From contig NZ_FWWW01000049.1 in NCBI RefSeq assembly GCF_900176135.1, forward strand, positions 1-64,000: a DNA stretch of 64,000 nt, written 5' to 3'. Under the pieces are notes generated by a model. It saw only the letters and a program-made list of their open reading frames with translations. It was not told the origin of the DNA and made no database searches. Each line of letters begins with the position of its first letter. The stretch's first letter is position 1. The position numbers and the translations under genes were made by a program. Below, piece by piece: positions 27,732 through 35,666 of this stretch. Source of the stretch: Hymenobacter roseosalivarius DSM 11622 (lineage in GTDB: Bacteria; Bacteroidota; Bacteroidia; Cytophagales; Hymenobacteraceae).

Positions 27732-28781
27732 TTACATCGTCCAGCCGGCTCCCTCGGGTAATACCAGAAAAACGCTGTCTGCCAGATTTTTGGCGCGCAA
27801 GGCTTTGCGTAAATCAGTGACGGGCTCGGTGAGGCCATCATCGGCGAGCTGGAAGGTGCCGAAATGGGTAGCGATGCTGCGGCGGGTACCTAAGTCCTGG
27901 TGAGCCTGCACGGCCTGGGCGGGCGAAATATGGATTGGGGCCATAAACCACGCGGGCCAGTAGGCTCCGATGGGCAGAATGGCCAACTCAATAGGACCCA
28001 GCCGCTGACCTATCTGCTTGAAAAACGCGCCGTAGCCGGTGTCACCGGCATAATAGACATTGCCCCGCGCGGTGCCTAATACCCAGCCGGCCCACAGCGT
28101 GGCGTCGCGGTCGCGCAGGCCGCGACCGGAAAAGTGCTGGGCAGGCACGGCCGTAAGCTGCACCGTCGGGCTCAGGGGCAGGACCTGCCACCAGTCCAGC
28201 TCGGTGGCGTTGGGGATGTTTTCTTCGTCCAGAAACTGCTTGATGCCCAGCCCCACGAAGATGCGGGGCTGGTCGCGGGTGGCGAGGCGGCGCAGGGTAT
28301 TCAGGTCGAGGTGATCGTAGTGGTTGTGGCTGATGACGACGGCGTCGATGGGGGGCAAATCGTCGAAGCGCAGGCCCGGTGGGCGCAGGCGCTTGGGGCC
28401 CATCCACTGGTAAGGGCTGGTGCGCTCACTCCAGATGGGGTCGGTCAGCACGTTCAAGCTGTCAAACTGGAGCAGAAACGTGCCGTGGTTCACAAACGTG
28501 ACGCGTACCTGCCCGCGCCCCACGCGGGTGGGCGGCCGGGGGCCGGGGAGCAAATCGGGCTGCTCCGGCCACGCGCCTTTGTCGCGGTGGAGCATCCATT
28601 TCAGCAGGGGCCCCACGCCTTCCTGGGCCCGCACGCCACCGGCATTCTGGAATGTCTCACCATCAAAATGGTCGGAGACGGGGCCGCGATACTTGGGGGC
28701 GGAGATGGAGCAACCCACGATAAGGCCGCCCGCGGCCAGTAGCACAAGCAGGCTTAAAGCCCAGAAGAGGTAGCGACGCAT
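27732..28781 (-). CDS. MBL-fold metallo-hydrolase, NAPE-PLD/UlaG-like lipoprotein
   Basis: This 349-residue protein starts with a hydrophobic leader followed by VGCSIS, which suggests lipid attachment. The metallo-beta-lactamase metal motif is VISHNHYDHLD, with further ligands in AQHFSGRG, YYAGDTGYG and IATHFGTFQLADDG. The order matches the subgroup that includes mammalian NAPE-hydrolysing phospholipase D, so a lipid phosphodiesterase role is possible but unproven. The gene lies upstream of ompA on the same strand with 127 bases between them. Confidence 0.88.
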   Translation of the reverse strand: MRRYLFWALSLLVLLAAGGLIVGCSISAPKYRGPVSDHFDGETFQNAGGVRAQEGVGPLLKWMLHRDKGAWPEQPDLLPGPRPPTRVGRGQVRVTFVNHGTFLLQFDSLNVLTDPIWSERTSPYQWMGPKRLRPPGLRFDDLPPIDAVVISHNHYDHLDLNTLRRLATRDQPRIFVGLGIKQFLDEENIPNATELDWWQVLPLSPTVQLTAVPAQHFSGRGLRDRDATLWAGWVLGTARGNVYYAGDTGYGAFFKQIGQRLGPIELAILPIGAYWPAWFMAPIHISPAQAVQAHQDLGTRRSIATHFGTFQLADDGLTEPVTDLRKALRAKNLADSVFLVLPEGAGWTM

Positions 28782-28903
28782 ACAAGAGAAAAAAGCGATG
28801 GCTTGTTTACCGGCTTATCGGCCAAATGGTTGGCAGCAGGTCGGGGCTTGAGCTTCCATCCGTACTAATAGGAAAGCGGAGAGTACTTAATTTGCCCCCC
28901 ACC

Positions 28904-29800
28904 ATGGCTACTTCAGTTTCTATAGGCCCAATTCGCGGGCGTCTGGCTCCTACGCCCAGCGGCTATCTACACCTGGGCAACGCCGTGAACTTCGTGCTGA
29001 CCTGGCTGCTTGTACGCCGGGCCGGCGGCACCCTGCACCTGCGCATCGACGATCTGGACCGTGCCCGCCTGCGCCCGGCTTATCTGGACAGCATCTTCCA
29101 AACAATCCGCTGGCTGGGCCTCGACTACGACACCGGCCCCCGCGACCCAGCCGAGTTTGAGAAGCGGTATTCCCAGTTACGTCATGTAGGCGAGTACCAG
29201 GCTTTGCTAGATGAGCTGCGCCAGCAGGCGGGCTTGCTGTATGCGTGCACCTGCTCGCGCACCACCAATTTGCCCCCCAGCTCACTAGCTGCTACTGAAA
29301 GCGGCTGCCACGGCTGTCGGGCTACATTTTCCACGGCCGGGGCCGCGTGGCGCGTGCGCGTACCCACTACGCCAATCTTGGTTTCCGATGCCTGGCGTGG
29401 CCCCGTGCCGGTTGATCTGGCCGCTACTATGGGCGACTTCGTAGTGCGTAAAAAAGATGGACTGCCCGCTTACCAGCTGGCTTCCCTGGCCGACGACCTG
29501 CGCCTGGGTACTACGTGTATCGTGCGCGGCGACGATCTTCTGCCCAGTACGGCGGCTCAGCTTTTTTTGGCGGCCCAGCTGCTCACTACCGCTGGTTTTG
29601 CCCAAACTGAGTTTGTCCACCACGCCTTAATTTTAAGCGCTGGGGGGCAAAAATTATCTAAATCCCAACAGCAACCGCCGGACCGGGGCATTATGGGCGC
29701 GGTCAGCTCACCACGTCTGGTGTATGCTGCCGTAGCGCAGCTGCTGAAGCTGCCTGAAGCGGCGGCAGAGTCACTAAGTGCGCTGCAACGGGCGCTGTAG
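28904..29800 (+). CDS. gluQ: glutamyl-Q tRNA(Asp) synthetase-like protein
   Basis: From ATG 28904 (MATSVSIGPIRGRLAPTPSG) the product has 298 residues, the size of GluQ-type enzymes and far shorter than true GluRS. These enzymes attach glutamate to the queuosine base of tRNA(Asp) in the cytoplasm. The class I HIGH-equivalent is PTPSGYLHLGNA, the zinc site has CTCSR and GCHGC, and the KMSKS equivalent is KLSKSQ. The anticodon-binding domain of GluRS is absent. A GCCCCCC motif lies three bases before the start codon. GluQ versus a discriminating GluRS fragment is decided by length and the cysteines. Confidence 0.87.
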   Translation: MATSVSIGPIRGRLAPTPSGYLHLGNAVNFVLTWLLVRRAGGTLHLRIDDLDRARLRPAYLDSIFQTIRWLGLDYDTGPRDPAEFEKRYSQLRHVGEYQALLDELRQQAGLLYACTCSRTTNLPPSSLAATESGCHGCRATFSTAGAAWRVRVPTTPILVSDAWRGPVPVDLAATMGDFVVRKKDGLPAYQLASLADDLRLGTTCIVRGDDLLPSTAAQLFLAAQLLTTAGFAQTEFVHHALILSAGGQKLSKSQQQPPDRGIMGAVSSPRLVYAAVAQLLKLPEAAAESLSALQRAL

Positions 29801-29815
29801 GGGTACTTAGCAAGT

Positions 29816-29876
29816 GCCCGTCGTTGTTTAGGTGTTTGGGCGAATGACCCTGACAAACAACTAAGCAACGACGGGC
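29816..29876. repeat. intergenic hairpin with GCCCGTCGTTG arms
   Basis: Arms GCCCGTCGTTG and CAACGACGGGC flank a 39-base centre containing TTTAGGTGTTTGG and CAAACAACTAAG. The centre resembles the inner modules of the other intergenic repeats. The genes on either side converge, so it may also act as a bidirectional terminator. Confidence 0.6.
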
Positions 29877-29891
29877 GCGTGCCACGCGCTC

Positions 29892-30566
29892 CTACAGCTC
29901 CTTTTTAAACTGCTCGGCCCAATGATCGGCCAGGCGCGTGGGCTCGGGCAATTTATAGCCGCGGGTGCAGGCCACGGCCAGGCGGGTGGCGGTAGCCTGG
30001 TCGCAGCGGTGGCCAGGGCTGACGAACACGGGTAAAATCTTGTCCTTTGTGCGCAGTACTTCCCCGATCAGCTCGCCTTTATCAAGCAGGGGCGAGCGGC
30101 TGCCGGCCGTGGGAGCGGGCTCCTCGTAGCGGCCGGTGAGCAGGCTTTTGGCGACGCCAAAAGTAGGCATATCGAGCAGTACGCCGAGGTGGGCGGCAAT
30201 GCCCATGCGGCGCTTGTGGGCGATGCCGTGGCCGTCTACCATAATCACGTCGGGCTTCTGCTGAAGCTTCTCGTAGGCTTTCAGCAGATTGGGCGCTTCG
30301 CGGAAAGCCAGAAAGCCGGGCACGTACGGAATGGTCACGGGCCCGACATGATAGACTTTCTCCACCAGCTCCAGCGACGGATAGCGCAGCAGCACGAACA
30401 CTGACAGAATGGTTTCGGGCGTCGGAAACGAGGAGTCGCAGCCGGCAATGAGCGTGGGCTCGGCGGCCAGCGGCACCAGGCGAACGTGGGTGCGCATCTC
30501 TTCTTGCTGCTGGGTCAGGTCGCGGACCACCATAGGGTCGGCGGGCGGGTGGTAGGGGCGGTACAT
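29892..30566 (-). CDS. nfi: endonuclease V (deoxyinosine 3' endonuclease)
   Basis: From ATG 30566 (MYRPYHPPADPM) the product is 224 residues, the usual size of Nfi. This enzyme cuts DNA (and RNA) one base 3' of inosine. Conserved features are AGCDSSF with the first catalytic Asp and the strand LVEKVYHVGPVTIPYVPGFLAFRE. The motif PDVIMVDGHGIAHKRRMGIAAHLG supplies the second Asp and the wedge, followed by GVAKSLLTG with the catalytic Lys and the C-terminal PVFVSPGHRCD. The longer start at 30641 adds a non-conserved leader. It is a single gene between two inverted repeats. Confidence 0.93.
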   Translation of the reverse strand: MYRPYHPPADPMVVRDLTQQQEEMRTHVRLVPLAAEPTLIAGCDSSFPTPETILSVFVLLRYPSLELVEKVYHVGPVTIPYVPGFLAFREAPNLLKAYEKLQQKPDVIMVDGHGIAHKRRMGIAAHLGVLLDMPTFGVAKSLLTGRYEEPAPTAGSRSPLLDKGELIGEVLRTKDKILPVFVSPGHRCDQATATRLAVACTRGYKLPEPTRLADHWAEQFKKEL

Positions 30567-30653
30567 GGGGTGGGAGAGGGTCCGGGGGGCAAATTTCCTT
30601 CTACGGTCGGTTTGTAAAAAAGCCGAAGAAGATTGAGGCAATGCGCCAGATCA

Positions 30654-30768
30654 GCGCGGTACTACGACTCCAAAGTCGTAGTACCACTATTGTTGTGGAT
30701 GCCTGCACCTACGCGGGTCGTTCAACGATAGTGGTACTACGACTTTCGAGTCGTAGTACTACCCGACG
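30654..30768. repeat. nested palindromic element built on GTACTACGACT
   Basis: Two short palindromes (around 30658-30685 and 30732-30762) each pair GTACTACGACT with AGTCGTAGTAC. The whole block also pairs end to end through ACTATTGTTG and CAACGATAGT. The middle contains GGTCGTTCAACGA, a module shared with the GTAGAGACGCG elements. It separates endonuclease V from the DUF1990 genes. Confidence 0.75.
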
Positions 30769-30845
30769 ACCGCCTTTTAATAAACTCAACTCCACCGAAC
30801 CCTCTGCGTTAAACAAACCCCACGGATGCTTTAGCCCCGATCCCC

Positions 30846-31415
30846 ATGAGCAAACCCGCACAACCAGCCAGCACGGGCTCCGGGCCCTTTTTTGAGCGCT
30901 GCTACCAGGTTTCCTTTCAGCACTCCAATCAGTCGGCCGCCGAGCTGTTCCACACGATTACCTGTGAAGTAGAGCGCTTCTCGCCCGACTTGCTGGCTAA
31001 TTTTGAGAAAACCAAAGGCGCTGGCCACTGCCTGGCCGTGGGCGACGAATTCAAGATTCGCATCCTGGGCCCCTGGAACGGCAGCGTGCGCGTAACGGAG
31101 ATGGGAGCCGATTATTTCGAGCTGATTACTCTCGAAAACCACCCCGAGGCGGGTCAAATCCGGTTTTGCCTGCGGCCGCACCCCCACCTGCCCGATACTT
31201 TGCAATTTGAGATTCACTCCTGGGCCCGCTCCCGCGACGGGCTGGTAGCCTTTGCCTACGACACGCTTGGCCTGGGTAAGAAAGTGCAAGAGCAAACCTG
31301 GCGGACCTTCTGCGAGCGAGTTGCCGATTATTGCGGCGGCTTGCCATTGGGGCCGGTTGCGGTGGAGACGATAAAGCAGGACGACACCAAGACTGAAGTC
31401 CGACATGAGGCCTGA
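30846..31415 (+). CDS. DUF1990-like protein (first of a pair)
   Basis: The 189-residue protein has no signal or membrane span. Its central part (HCLAVGDEFKIRILGPWNGSVRVTE, then GADYFELITLENHPEAGQIRF) and its end (LQFEIHSWARSRDGLVAFAYD) share the layout of the next protein and of DUF1990, a family of unknown function. Similarity to DUF1990 is weaker than for its neighbour. The two frames overlap by 11 bases, so they are translated together and may form a heteromer. Confidence 0.7.
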   Translation: MSKPAQPASTGSGPFFERCYQVSFQHSNQSAAELFHTITCEVERFSPDLLANFEKTKGAGHCLAVGDEFKIRILGPWNGSVRVTEMGADYFELITLENHPEAGQIRFCLRPHPHLPDTLQFEIHSWARSRDGLVAFAYDTLGLGKKVQEQTWRTFCERVADYCGGLPLGPVAVETIKQDDTKTEVRHEA

Positions 31416-32061
31416 GTCCACGACCGCGCCGCCGCTCTGGGAGCGTTACCACGCCCGCCTCTCTGCTTTTGATGAAGCCCGCTACAACTTCGACCCCGAG
31501 CGCGCCCACGAGTATACCACCGCTACCGGCTGGAACGTCGATGATTACGCCACCGATTTGCCCCCCGAAGCGTCCGGCGCACCGGCCGAGCACGGATCCT
31601 GGGCCGCTGCCCGCCAAGTACTGCTAAATTACACCTTCCCGCCCCCTGATCTGATTACCGGCATCTTCGTGCCCGATGAGCCGCTGGAAAAGCGTACGCT
31701 GCTGCTGCGCGGGCAGTTTCTGGGCTTCAGCTTCTGGTTCGGGGTGCGTGTGGGGAGCGTTTTTGATGAAACCCGCACTACTGATACCGGCTCCGAGCAG
31801 GTGTGGGGCTACAACTACCGGACGCTGGAAGGCCATTTCGAGCGTGGTGAAATCAATTTCACCGTACACAAGCATTTGCAATCCGGCCGGGTGGAGTTTC
31901 GTATCCACGCGTACTCGCAGCTGGGACGTATTCGCAATCCGTTCTACTGGCTGGGCTTTAAGCTATTTGGGCGCATGCTGCAACGGCGCTTTGCTCGGGA
32001 GTCGCTGCGGCGGATGCGTGAGCAGGTGGAGGCAGCGCTGACTACATCAGCGCTTGCATAG
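31405..32061 (+). CDS. DUF1990 family protein
   Basis: This is a 218-residue soluble protein. The pattern FDEARYNFDPERAHEYTTATGWNVDDY, the central VWGYNYRTLEGHFERGEINFTV and the end RVEFRIHAYSQLGRIRNPFYWLGFKLFGRMLQRRFARESLRRM are the recognisable features of DUF1990. No catalytic residue is known for the family. It overlaps the preceding gene by 11 bases. The downstream alcohol dehydrogenase starts 142 bases later and is probably separate. Confidence 0.82.
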   Translation: MRPESTTAPPLWERYHARLSAFDEARYNFDPERAHEYTTATGWNVDDYATDLPPEASGAPAEHGSWAAARQVLLNYTFPPPDLITGIFVPDEPLEKRTLLLRGQFLGFSFWFGVRVGSVFDETRTTDTGSEQVWGYNYRTLEGHFERGEINFTVHKHLQSGRVEFRIHAYSQLGRIRNPFYWLGFKLFGRMLQRRFARESLRRMREQVEAALTTSALA

Positions 32062-32203
32062 CTTTCCACATAATGTTTATAACTTGTTGATAACTAACGC
32101 AAAATGCTGTTCAATCCAAAGTGGGCAGTCGAGCTGGTAAACTTCCCGCTCGGCAGTGAGTTATTCAATTTCGCTCTTCTTACTACTCTCCAAAACCAAC
32201 ACC

Positions 32204-33247
32204 ATGACCCAAGTAAAAGGCTACGCAGCCGAAACGGCCAACGCGCCCCTGACTCCCTTCAACTTTGAGCGCCGCGAAGTTGGCCCCCACGACGTCCAAA
32301 TTGAGATTCTGTTCTGTGGCGTGTGTCACTCCGACGTACATCAGGTGCGCGACGAGTGGGGCGGCTCCATTTTCCCGATGGTGCCCGGCCACGAAATCGT
32401 GGGCCGCGTAACGCAGGTCGGCGACCAAGTCAAGAATTTTAAAGAAGGCGACCTGACTGGCGTGGGCTGTATGGTCGATTCGTGCAGCACCTGCTCCAGC
32501 TGTGAGCAGCAGCTGGAGCAATACTGCGAAGTGGGCTTTGTCGGCACCTACAACGGCCGCGAGTACAAAACCCAGGAGCCTACCTACGGCGGCTACTCCA
32601 ATCAGGTAGTAGTAGATGAAAACTTCGTGCTGCGGGTATCGGATAAGCTGGATCTAGCGCGGGTAGCCCCTCTGCTGTGCGCTGGTATTACCACGTATTC
32701 GCCTCTGCGCCAGTGGAAGGTGAAGGAAGGCGACCGGGTAGCTGTGATGGGCCTCGGGGGCTTGGGCCACATGGCCGTGAAGCTGGCCGCCGCCATGGGC
32801 GCCGAAGTAACCGTGCTCAGTACCTCACCTGATAAGGAAGCCGATGCCAAAGCCTTGGGCGCCCACAAATTCGTGATAACCAAGGACAAGGACGCCATGA
32901 AAAGCATCCAGAACTATTTCGACATCATCATCAACACGGTTTCCGCGCCTCTCGACCTGAACTTGTACCTGGCCACGTTACGCCTCGATGGCACGATGGT
33001 GCTGCTCGGTGTGCCGCCGGAAGCGCCGCAGGTTCACGCCTTTAACCTCATCAGCAAGCGCCGCCGCCTGGCCGGCTCGCTCATCGGTGGCATTCAGGAA
33101 ACCCAGGAAATGCTGGATTTCTGCGCCGAGCACAACATCATGTCGGACATAGAGATGATTCCGATAGATAACATCAACGAAGCCTACGACCGCATGGTAA
33201 AAAGCGACGTGAAGTATCGCTTCGTAATTGATATGGCAACGCTGTAA
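32204..33247 (+). CDS. zinc-dependent alcohol dehydrogenase, YahK/CAD type
   Basis: The start ATG 32204 (MTQVKGYAAETANAPLTPF) gives 347 residues, the standard length of medium-chain NADP-dependent aldehyde reductases. The catalytic zinc ligands lie in CGVCHSDVH and GHEIVG, and the structural zinc in the cysteine cluster DSCSTCSSCEQQ. The Rossmann motif is GLGGLGHMAVK. The family reduces a broad range of aldehydes with NADPH. A strong terminator follows the stop by about 15 bases, and the gene appears monocistronic. Confidence 0.93.
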   Translation: MTQVKGYAAETANAPLTPFNFERREVGPHDVQIEILFCGVCHSDVHQVRDEWGGSIFPMVPGHEIVGRVTQVGDQVKNFKEGDLTGVGCMVDSCSTCSSCEQQLEQYCEVGFVGTYNGREYKTQEPTYGGYSNQVVVDENFVLRVSDKLDLARVAPLLCAGITTYSPLRQWKVKEGDRVAVMGLGGLGHMAVKLAAAMGAEVTVLSTSPDKEADAKALGAHKFVITKDKDAMKSIQNYFDIIINTVSAPLDLNLYLATLRLDGTMVLLGVPPEAPQVHAFNLISKRRRLAGSLIGGIQETQEMLDFCAEHNIMSDIEMIPIDNINEAYDRMVKSDVKYRFVIDMATL

Positions 33248-33261
33248 AATCTCAGCTTTAT

Positions 33262-33295
33262 AAAAAAAAGGCCGTCAGCAATGACGGCCTTTTTG
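33262..33295 (+). terminator. rho-independent terminator of the alcohol dehydrogenase gene
   Basis: The stem AAGGCCGTCA/TGACGGCCTT with loop GCAA is followed by TTTTTG, 15 bases after the TAA at 33247. The A-rich left flank makes it work in both directions. Confidence 0.92.
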
Positions 33296-33312
33296 TTAGG
33301 GAATGATGTGGT

Positions 33313-33429
33313 GTAGAGACGCGTATTCGCGTCTAATCGTTGAACGATCGGCTCTGCGCTTACTAAACACTGAAACCGCGCCAACCAAACAACGCCAGCA
33401 ACGATTGAGACGCGAATATGCGTCTCTAC
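33313..33429. repeat. GTAGAGACGCG palindromic repeat, about 117 bp
   Basis: It starts GTAGAGACGCGTATTCGCGTC and ends with the complement GACGCGAATATGCGTCTCTAC. Inside are TCGTTGAACGA and AAACAACGCCAGCAACGA. Close relatives are at 38931-39043 and 53558-53658, with a degenerate copy at 4131-4232. Confidence 0.85.
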
Positions 33430-33455
33430 ATCGACCACATAATTAAGTGAGCGGC

Positions 33456-33752
33456 CTACTCCCGAAACAGCTTCTTATCGGCGTAAAAAGTCCCGAATGG
33501 CACAAGCGAAGCCAGAAAAGCCAACACCGCTTTCTTGAAAGACCAGCCCAGTTCGATAGTCGCCATAATCACCAGCAGCACATACAGCACGAACAGCAGC
33601 CCGTGGGCCATGCCAACCATACGTACAGCCTCGGGCAAACCAGCCAGATATTTTAGCGGCATCGCAATGCCTAGAAGCACGAGAAACGAAAGCCCTTCCA
33701 AAAAGCCAACGATGCGCAGGCGGCCGAGGGTTGAACTAAGTAAAGCAACCAT
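33456..33752 (-). CDS. DUF3817 family small membrane protein
   Basis: This 98-residue protein has three hydrophobic spans: FLEGLSFLVLLGIAMPLKYL, GMAHGLLFVLYVLLVIMATI and AVLAFLASLVPFGTFYADK. The first helix pattern LGRLRIVGFLEGLSFLVLL and the histidine in VGMAHGLLF are typical of DUF3817 (YdzA-like), inner-membrane proteins of unknown function. The ending FGTFYADKKLFRE is also usual. It is a single gene between a repeat and the aminotransferase gene. Confidence 0.88.
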   Translation of the reverse strand: MVALLSSTLGRLRIVGFLEGLSFLVLLGIAMPLKYLAGLPEAVRMVGMAHGLLFVLYVLLVIMATIELGWSFKKAVLAFLASLVPFGTFYADKKLFRE

Positions 33753-33851
33753 AAAAAATGAAGTGTCTGGGGGGCAAAAATACGGTGTAAAGTCAACTGA
33801 AGGACAGCGCAGCTAAGCTACAGCTTGGTGCGCGGCTGCGAAAAATGCGCG

Positions 33852-35081
33852 CTATCCTGCAACAGCTTCCAAGGCAGGCGCTTGCGGTTGAGTTCTTCCC
33901 GGATATGCTATCAAAGCTTTTTCCAGGCAGGTCAGCGCGGCATTTAGCGTATCGAGGTTGAGCACGTAGGCCAGGCGCACTTCGTCGCGGCCACGGCCTG
34001 GAGTAGCATAAAAGCCAGCGGCGGGCGTTAGCATCACCGTTTGATTCTCATACGAAAACGACTCCAACAGCCATTGCCCGAAGGTTTCGCAGTCATCGAC
34101 GGGCAAACGGGCCATGACGTAAAACGCGCCGCCCGGCATCGGGCACTCAACACCGGGCATCGCTCGTAAGCGGCTCACCATCAGGTCGCGGCGGGCCAGG
34201 TACTCCTTTTTGGTGGCGTCGAAGTAGGTGGGGGGCAAATCGGTGGCGGCCTCGCCTAGCAGCTGCGCTAAGCCGGGTGGGCTTATCCGCATCTGGGCAA
34301 ACTTCAGGGCAACGGCATACAGCTCTTTTTTTTTGGTAACAAAAGCGCCCAACCGGGCTCCGCAGGCACTGTAGCGCTTCGAAATGGTGTCCAGCAATAC
34401 CACGTGCTCGTCTACGCCAGATAGGTGCAGGGCACTCACGTAGGGCGAATCGTAGCAGAACTCGCGGTAGGCTTCGTCGGAAAACAAATACAGATGGTGG
34501 CGCAGGCAGATGTCGCGCAGCTGCTCCAACTCCTCGCGCCGATATACATGGCCCGTCGGATTATTTGGGTTGCAGATAAGGATAGCCTTGGTGCGCGGGG
34601 TAATAACCCGTTCGAATTCATTGATGGGGGGCAGGGCAAAGCCATCTTCCAGGTGAGCCAGTACAGGCACGATATGTACGCCGGCGGCAACGGTGAAGGC
34701 CGTGTAAGCGCCATAAAAAGGCTCAGACATAATGACCTCGTCGCCGGGGTTCAGGCAGCTCAGCATGGCAAACAGAATAGCCTCCGAGCCGCCCGCCGTT
34801 ACTATAATTTCGTCGGCCGTTACGTCGATGCCGGCGCGTTGGTAATACGCGGCCAGCTTCTGACGGTAGCTCTCGTGGCCGGCACTAGCGCTGTACTCCA
34901 GCACCCGGATATTGGCTTTCTGCACCGCCGCAAGCACGGCAGGGGGCGTTTCTATATCGGGCTGGCCAATATTTAAGTAATGCACCTGGAGGCCGCGTTT
35001 CCGGGCCGCTTCGGCGTGGGGCAACAACTTCCTAAAAGGCGACACCGGCATGGCGTGGCCTCGCTTCGATACTTCCAACAT
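33852..35081 (-). CDS. PLP-dependent class I/II aminotransferase, AspC-like
   Basis: From ATG 35081 (MLEVSKRGHAMPVSPFRKL) the product has 409 residues. Cofactor-binding features in order are SAGHESY, TAGGSEAI, EPFYGAY, NPNNPTG (Asn contacting the ring), SDEAYREFCY (Asp for the pyridine nitrogen) and DTISKRYSACGARLG, where the Lys forms the Schiff base. Arg in GRGRDEVRLAYVL binds the substrate carboxylate. It is an amino acid or keto acid transaminase of broad type; the exact substrate is not readable. It is transcribed divergently from the DinB gene, 63 bases apart. Confidence 0.9.
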   Translation of the reverse strand: MLEVSKRGHAMPVSPFRKLLPHAEAARKRGLQVHYLNIGQPDIETPPAVLAAVQKANIRVLEYSASAGHESYRQKLAAYYQRAGIDVTADEIIVTAGGSEAILFAMLSCLNPGDEVIMSEPFYGAYTAFTVAAGVHIVPVLAHLEDGFALPPINEFERVITPRTKAILICNPNNPTGHVYRREELEQLRDICLRHHLYLFSDEAYREFCYDSPYVSALHLSGVDEHVVLLDTISKRYSACGARLGAFVTKKKELYAVALKFAQMRISPPGLAQLLGEAATDLPPTYFDATKKEYLARRDLMVSRLRAMPGVECPMPGGAFYVMARLPVDDCETFGQWLLESFSYENQTVMLTPAAGFYATPGRGRDEVRLAYVLNLDTLNAALTCLEKALIAYPGRTQPQAPALEAVAG

Positions 35082-35144
35082 GCCCAAAGATACGGCCGTA
35101 AGTAGAATTGCCCCAGTTGTTCCCCCACTTCTTCCCAACCAAAA

Positions 35145-35666
35145 ATGCCCCCCACCGACACCCACGAAGTCTGGCTGCGCGGCCCGCTGCCCGATGTGCC
35201 GCCCTTGCTGCAACCCGTGGCGCATGCCCTATTACAAGCTCGTGAAGAAGTAGCTGACCTGCTGCACGGCTTCCCCGAGACCCAACTCTGGGAGAAGCCG
35301 ATGGGCGTGGCCTCCGTCGGCTTTCACCTTCAGCACCTTACCGGTGTTCTGGACCGCACCTTTACCTACGCTCGCGGCCAGCAGCTTACCGCCGAGCAGC
35401 TCACGGCGCTGGCCATAGAAGGAAAAAGCCCCCCAGCGGGCTGCACCGTGCCAGACCTGGTTCAGGCTTTTCATCAACAGGTAGAACAGGCTCTTGCTCA
35501 GCTACGTATCACCGATGAGGCCACGCTACTGGAGCCGCGCGGCGTCGGGCGGGCCCAATTGCCGTCCACGGTGCTGGGCCTGCTTGTGCACGCTGCCGAG
35601 CACACCATGCGCCACGTCGGGCAGCTTTCAGTGACGGTGCGCGTGCTGCGCCACAGACTTTACTGA
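35145..35666 (+). CDS. DinB family protein
   Basis: This 173-residue protein has the four-helix DinB/YfiT fold pattern. Metal-binding histidines are expected in VGFHLQHLTGVLDR and in HAAEHTMRHVGQL, both present. DinB proteins include thiol transferases and damage-inducible proteins, and most have unknown substrates. Its start codon is embedded in the recurring motif (ATGCCCCCC, giving MPP). It converges with the PAS kinase gene, the two overlapping by 7 bases at their stops. Confidence 0.87.
   Translation: MPPTDTHEVWLRGPLPDVPPLLQPVAHALLQAREEVADLLHGFPETQLWEKPMGVASVGFHLQHLTGVLDRTFTYARGQQLTAEQLTALAIEGKSPPAGCTVPDLVQAFHQQVEQALAQLRITDEATLLEPRGVGRAQLPSTVLGLLVHAAEHTMRHVGQLSVTVRVLRHRLY

Noticed and set aside
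33313..33429. Possible CRISPR-like repeat
   Set aside because: The GTAGAGACGCG copies are single palindromes many kilobases apart, not regularly spaced direct repeats with spacers; no cas gene is present.
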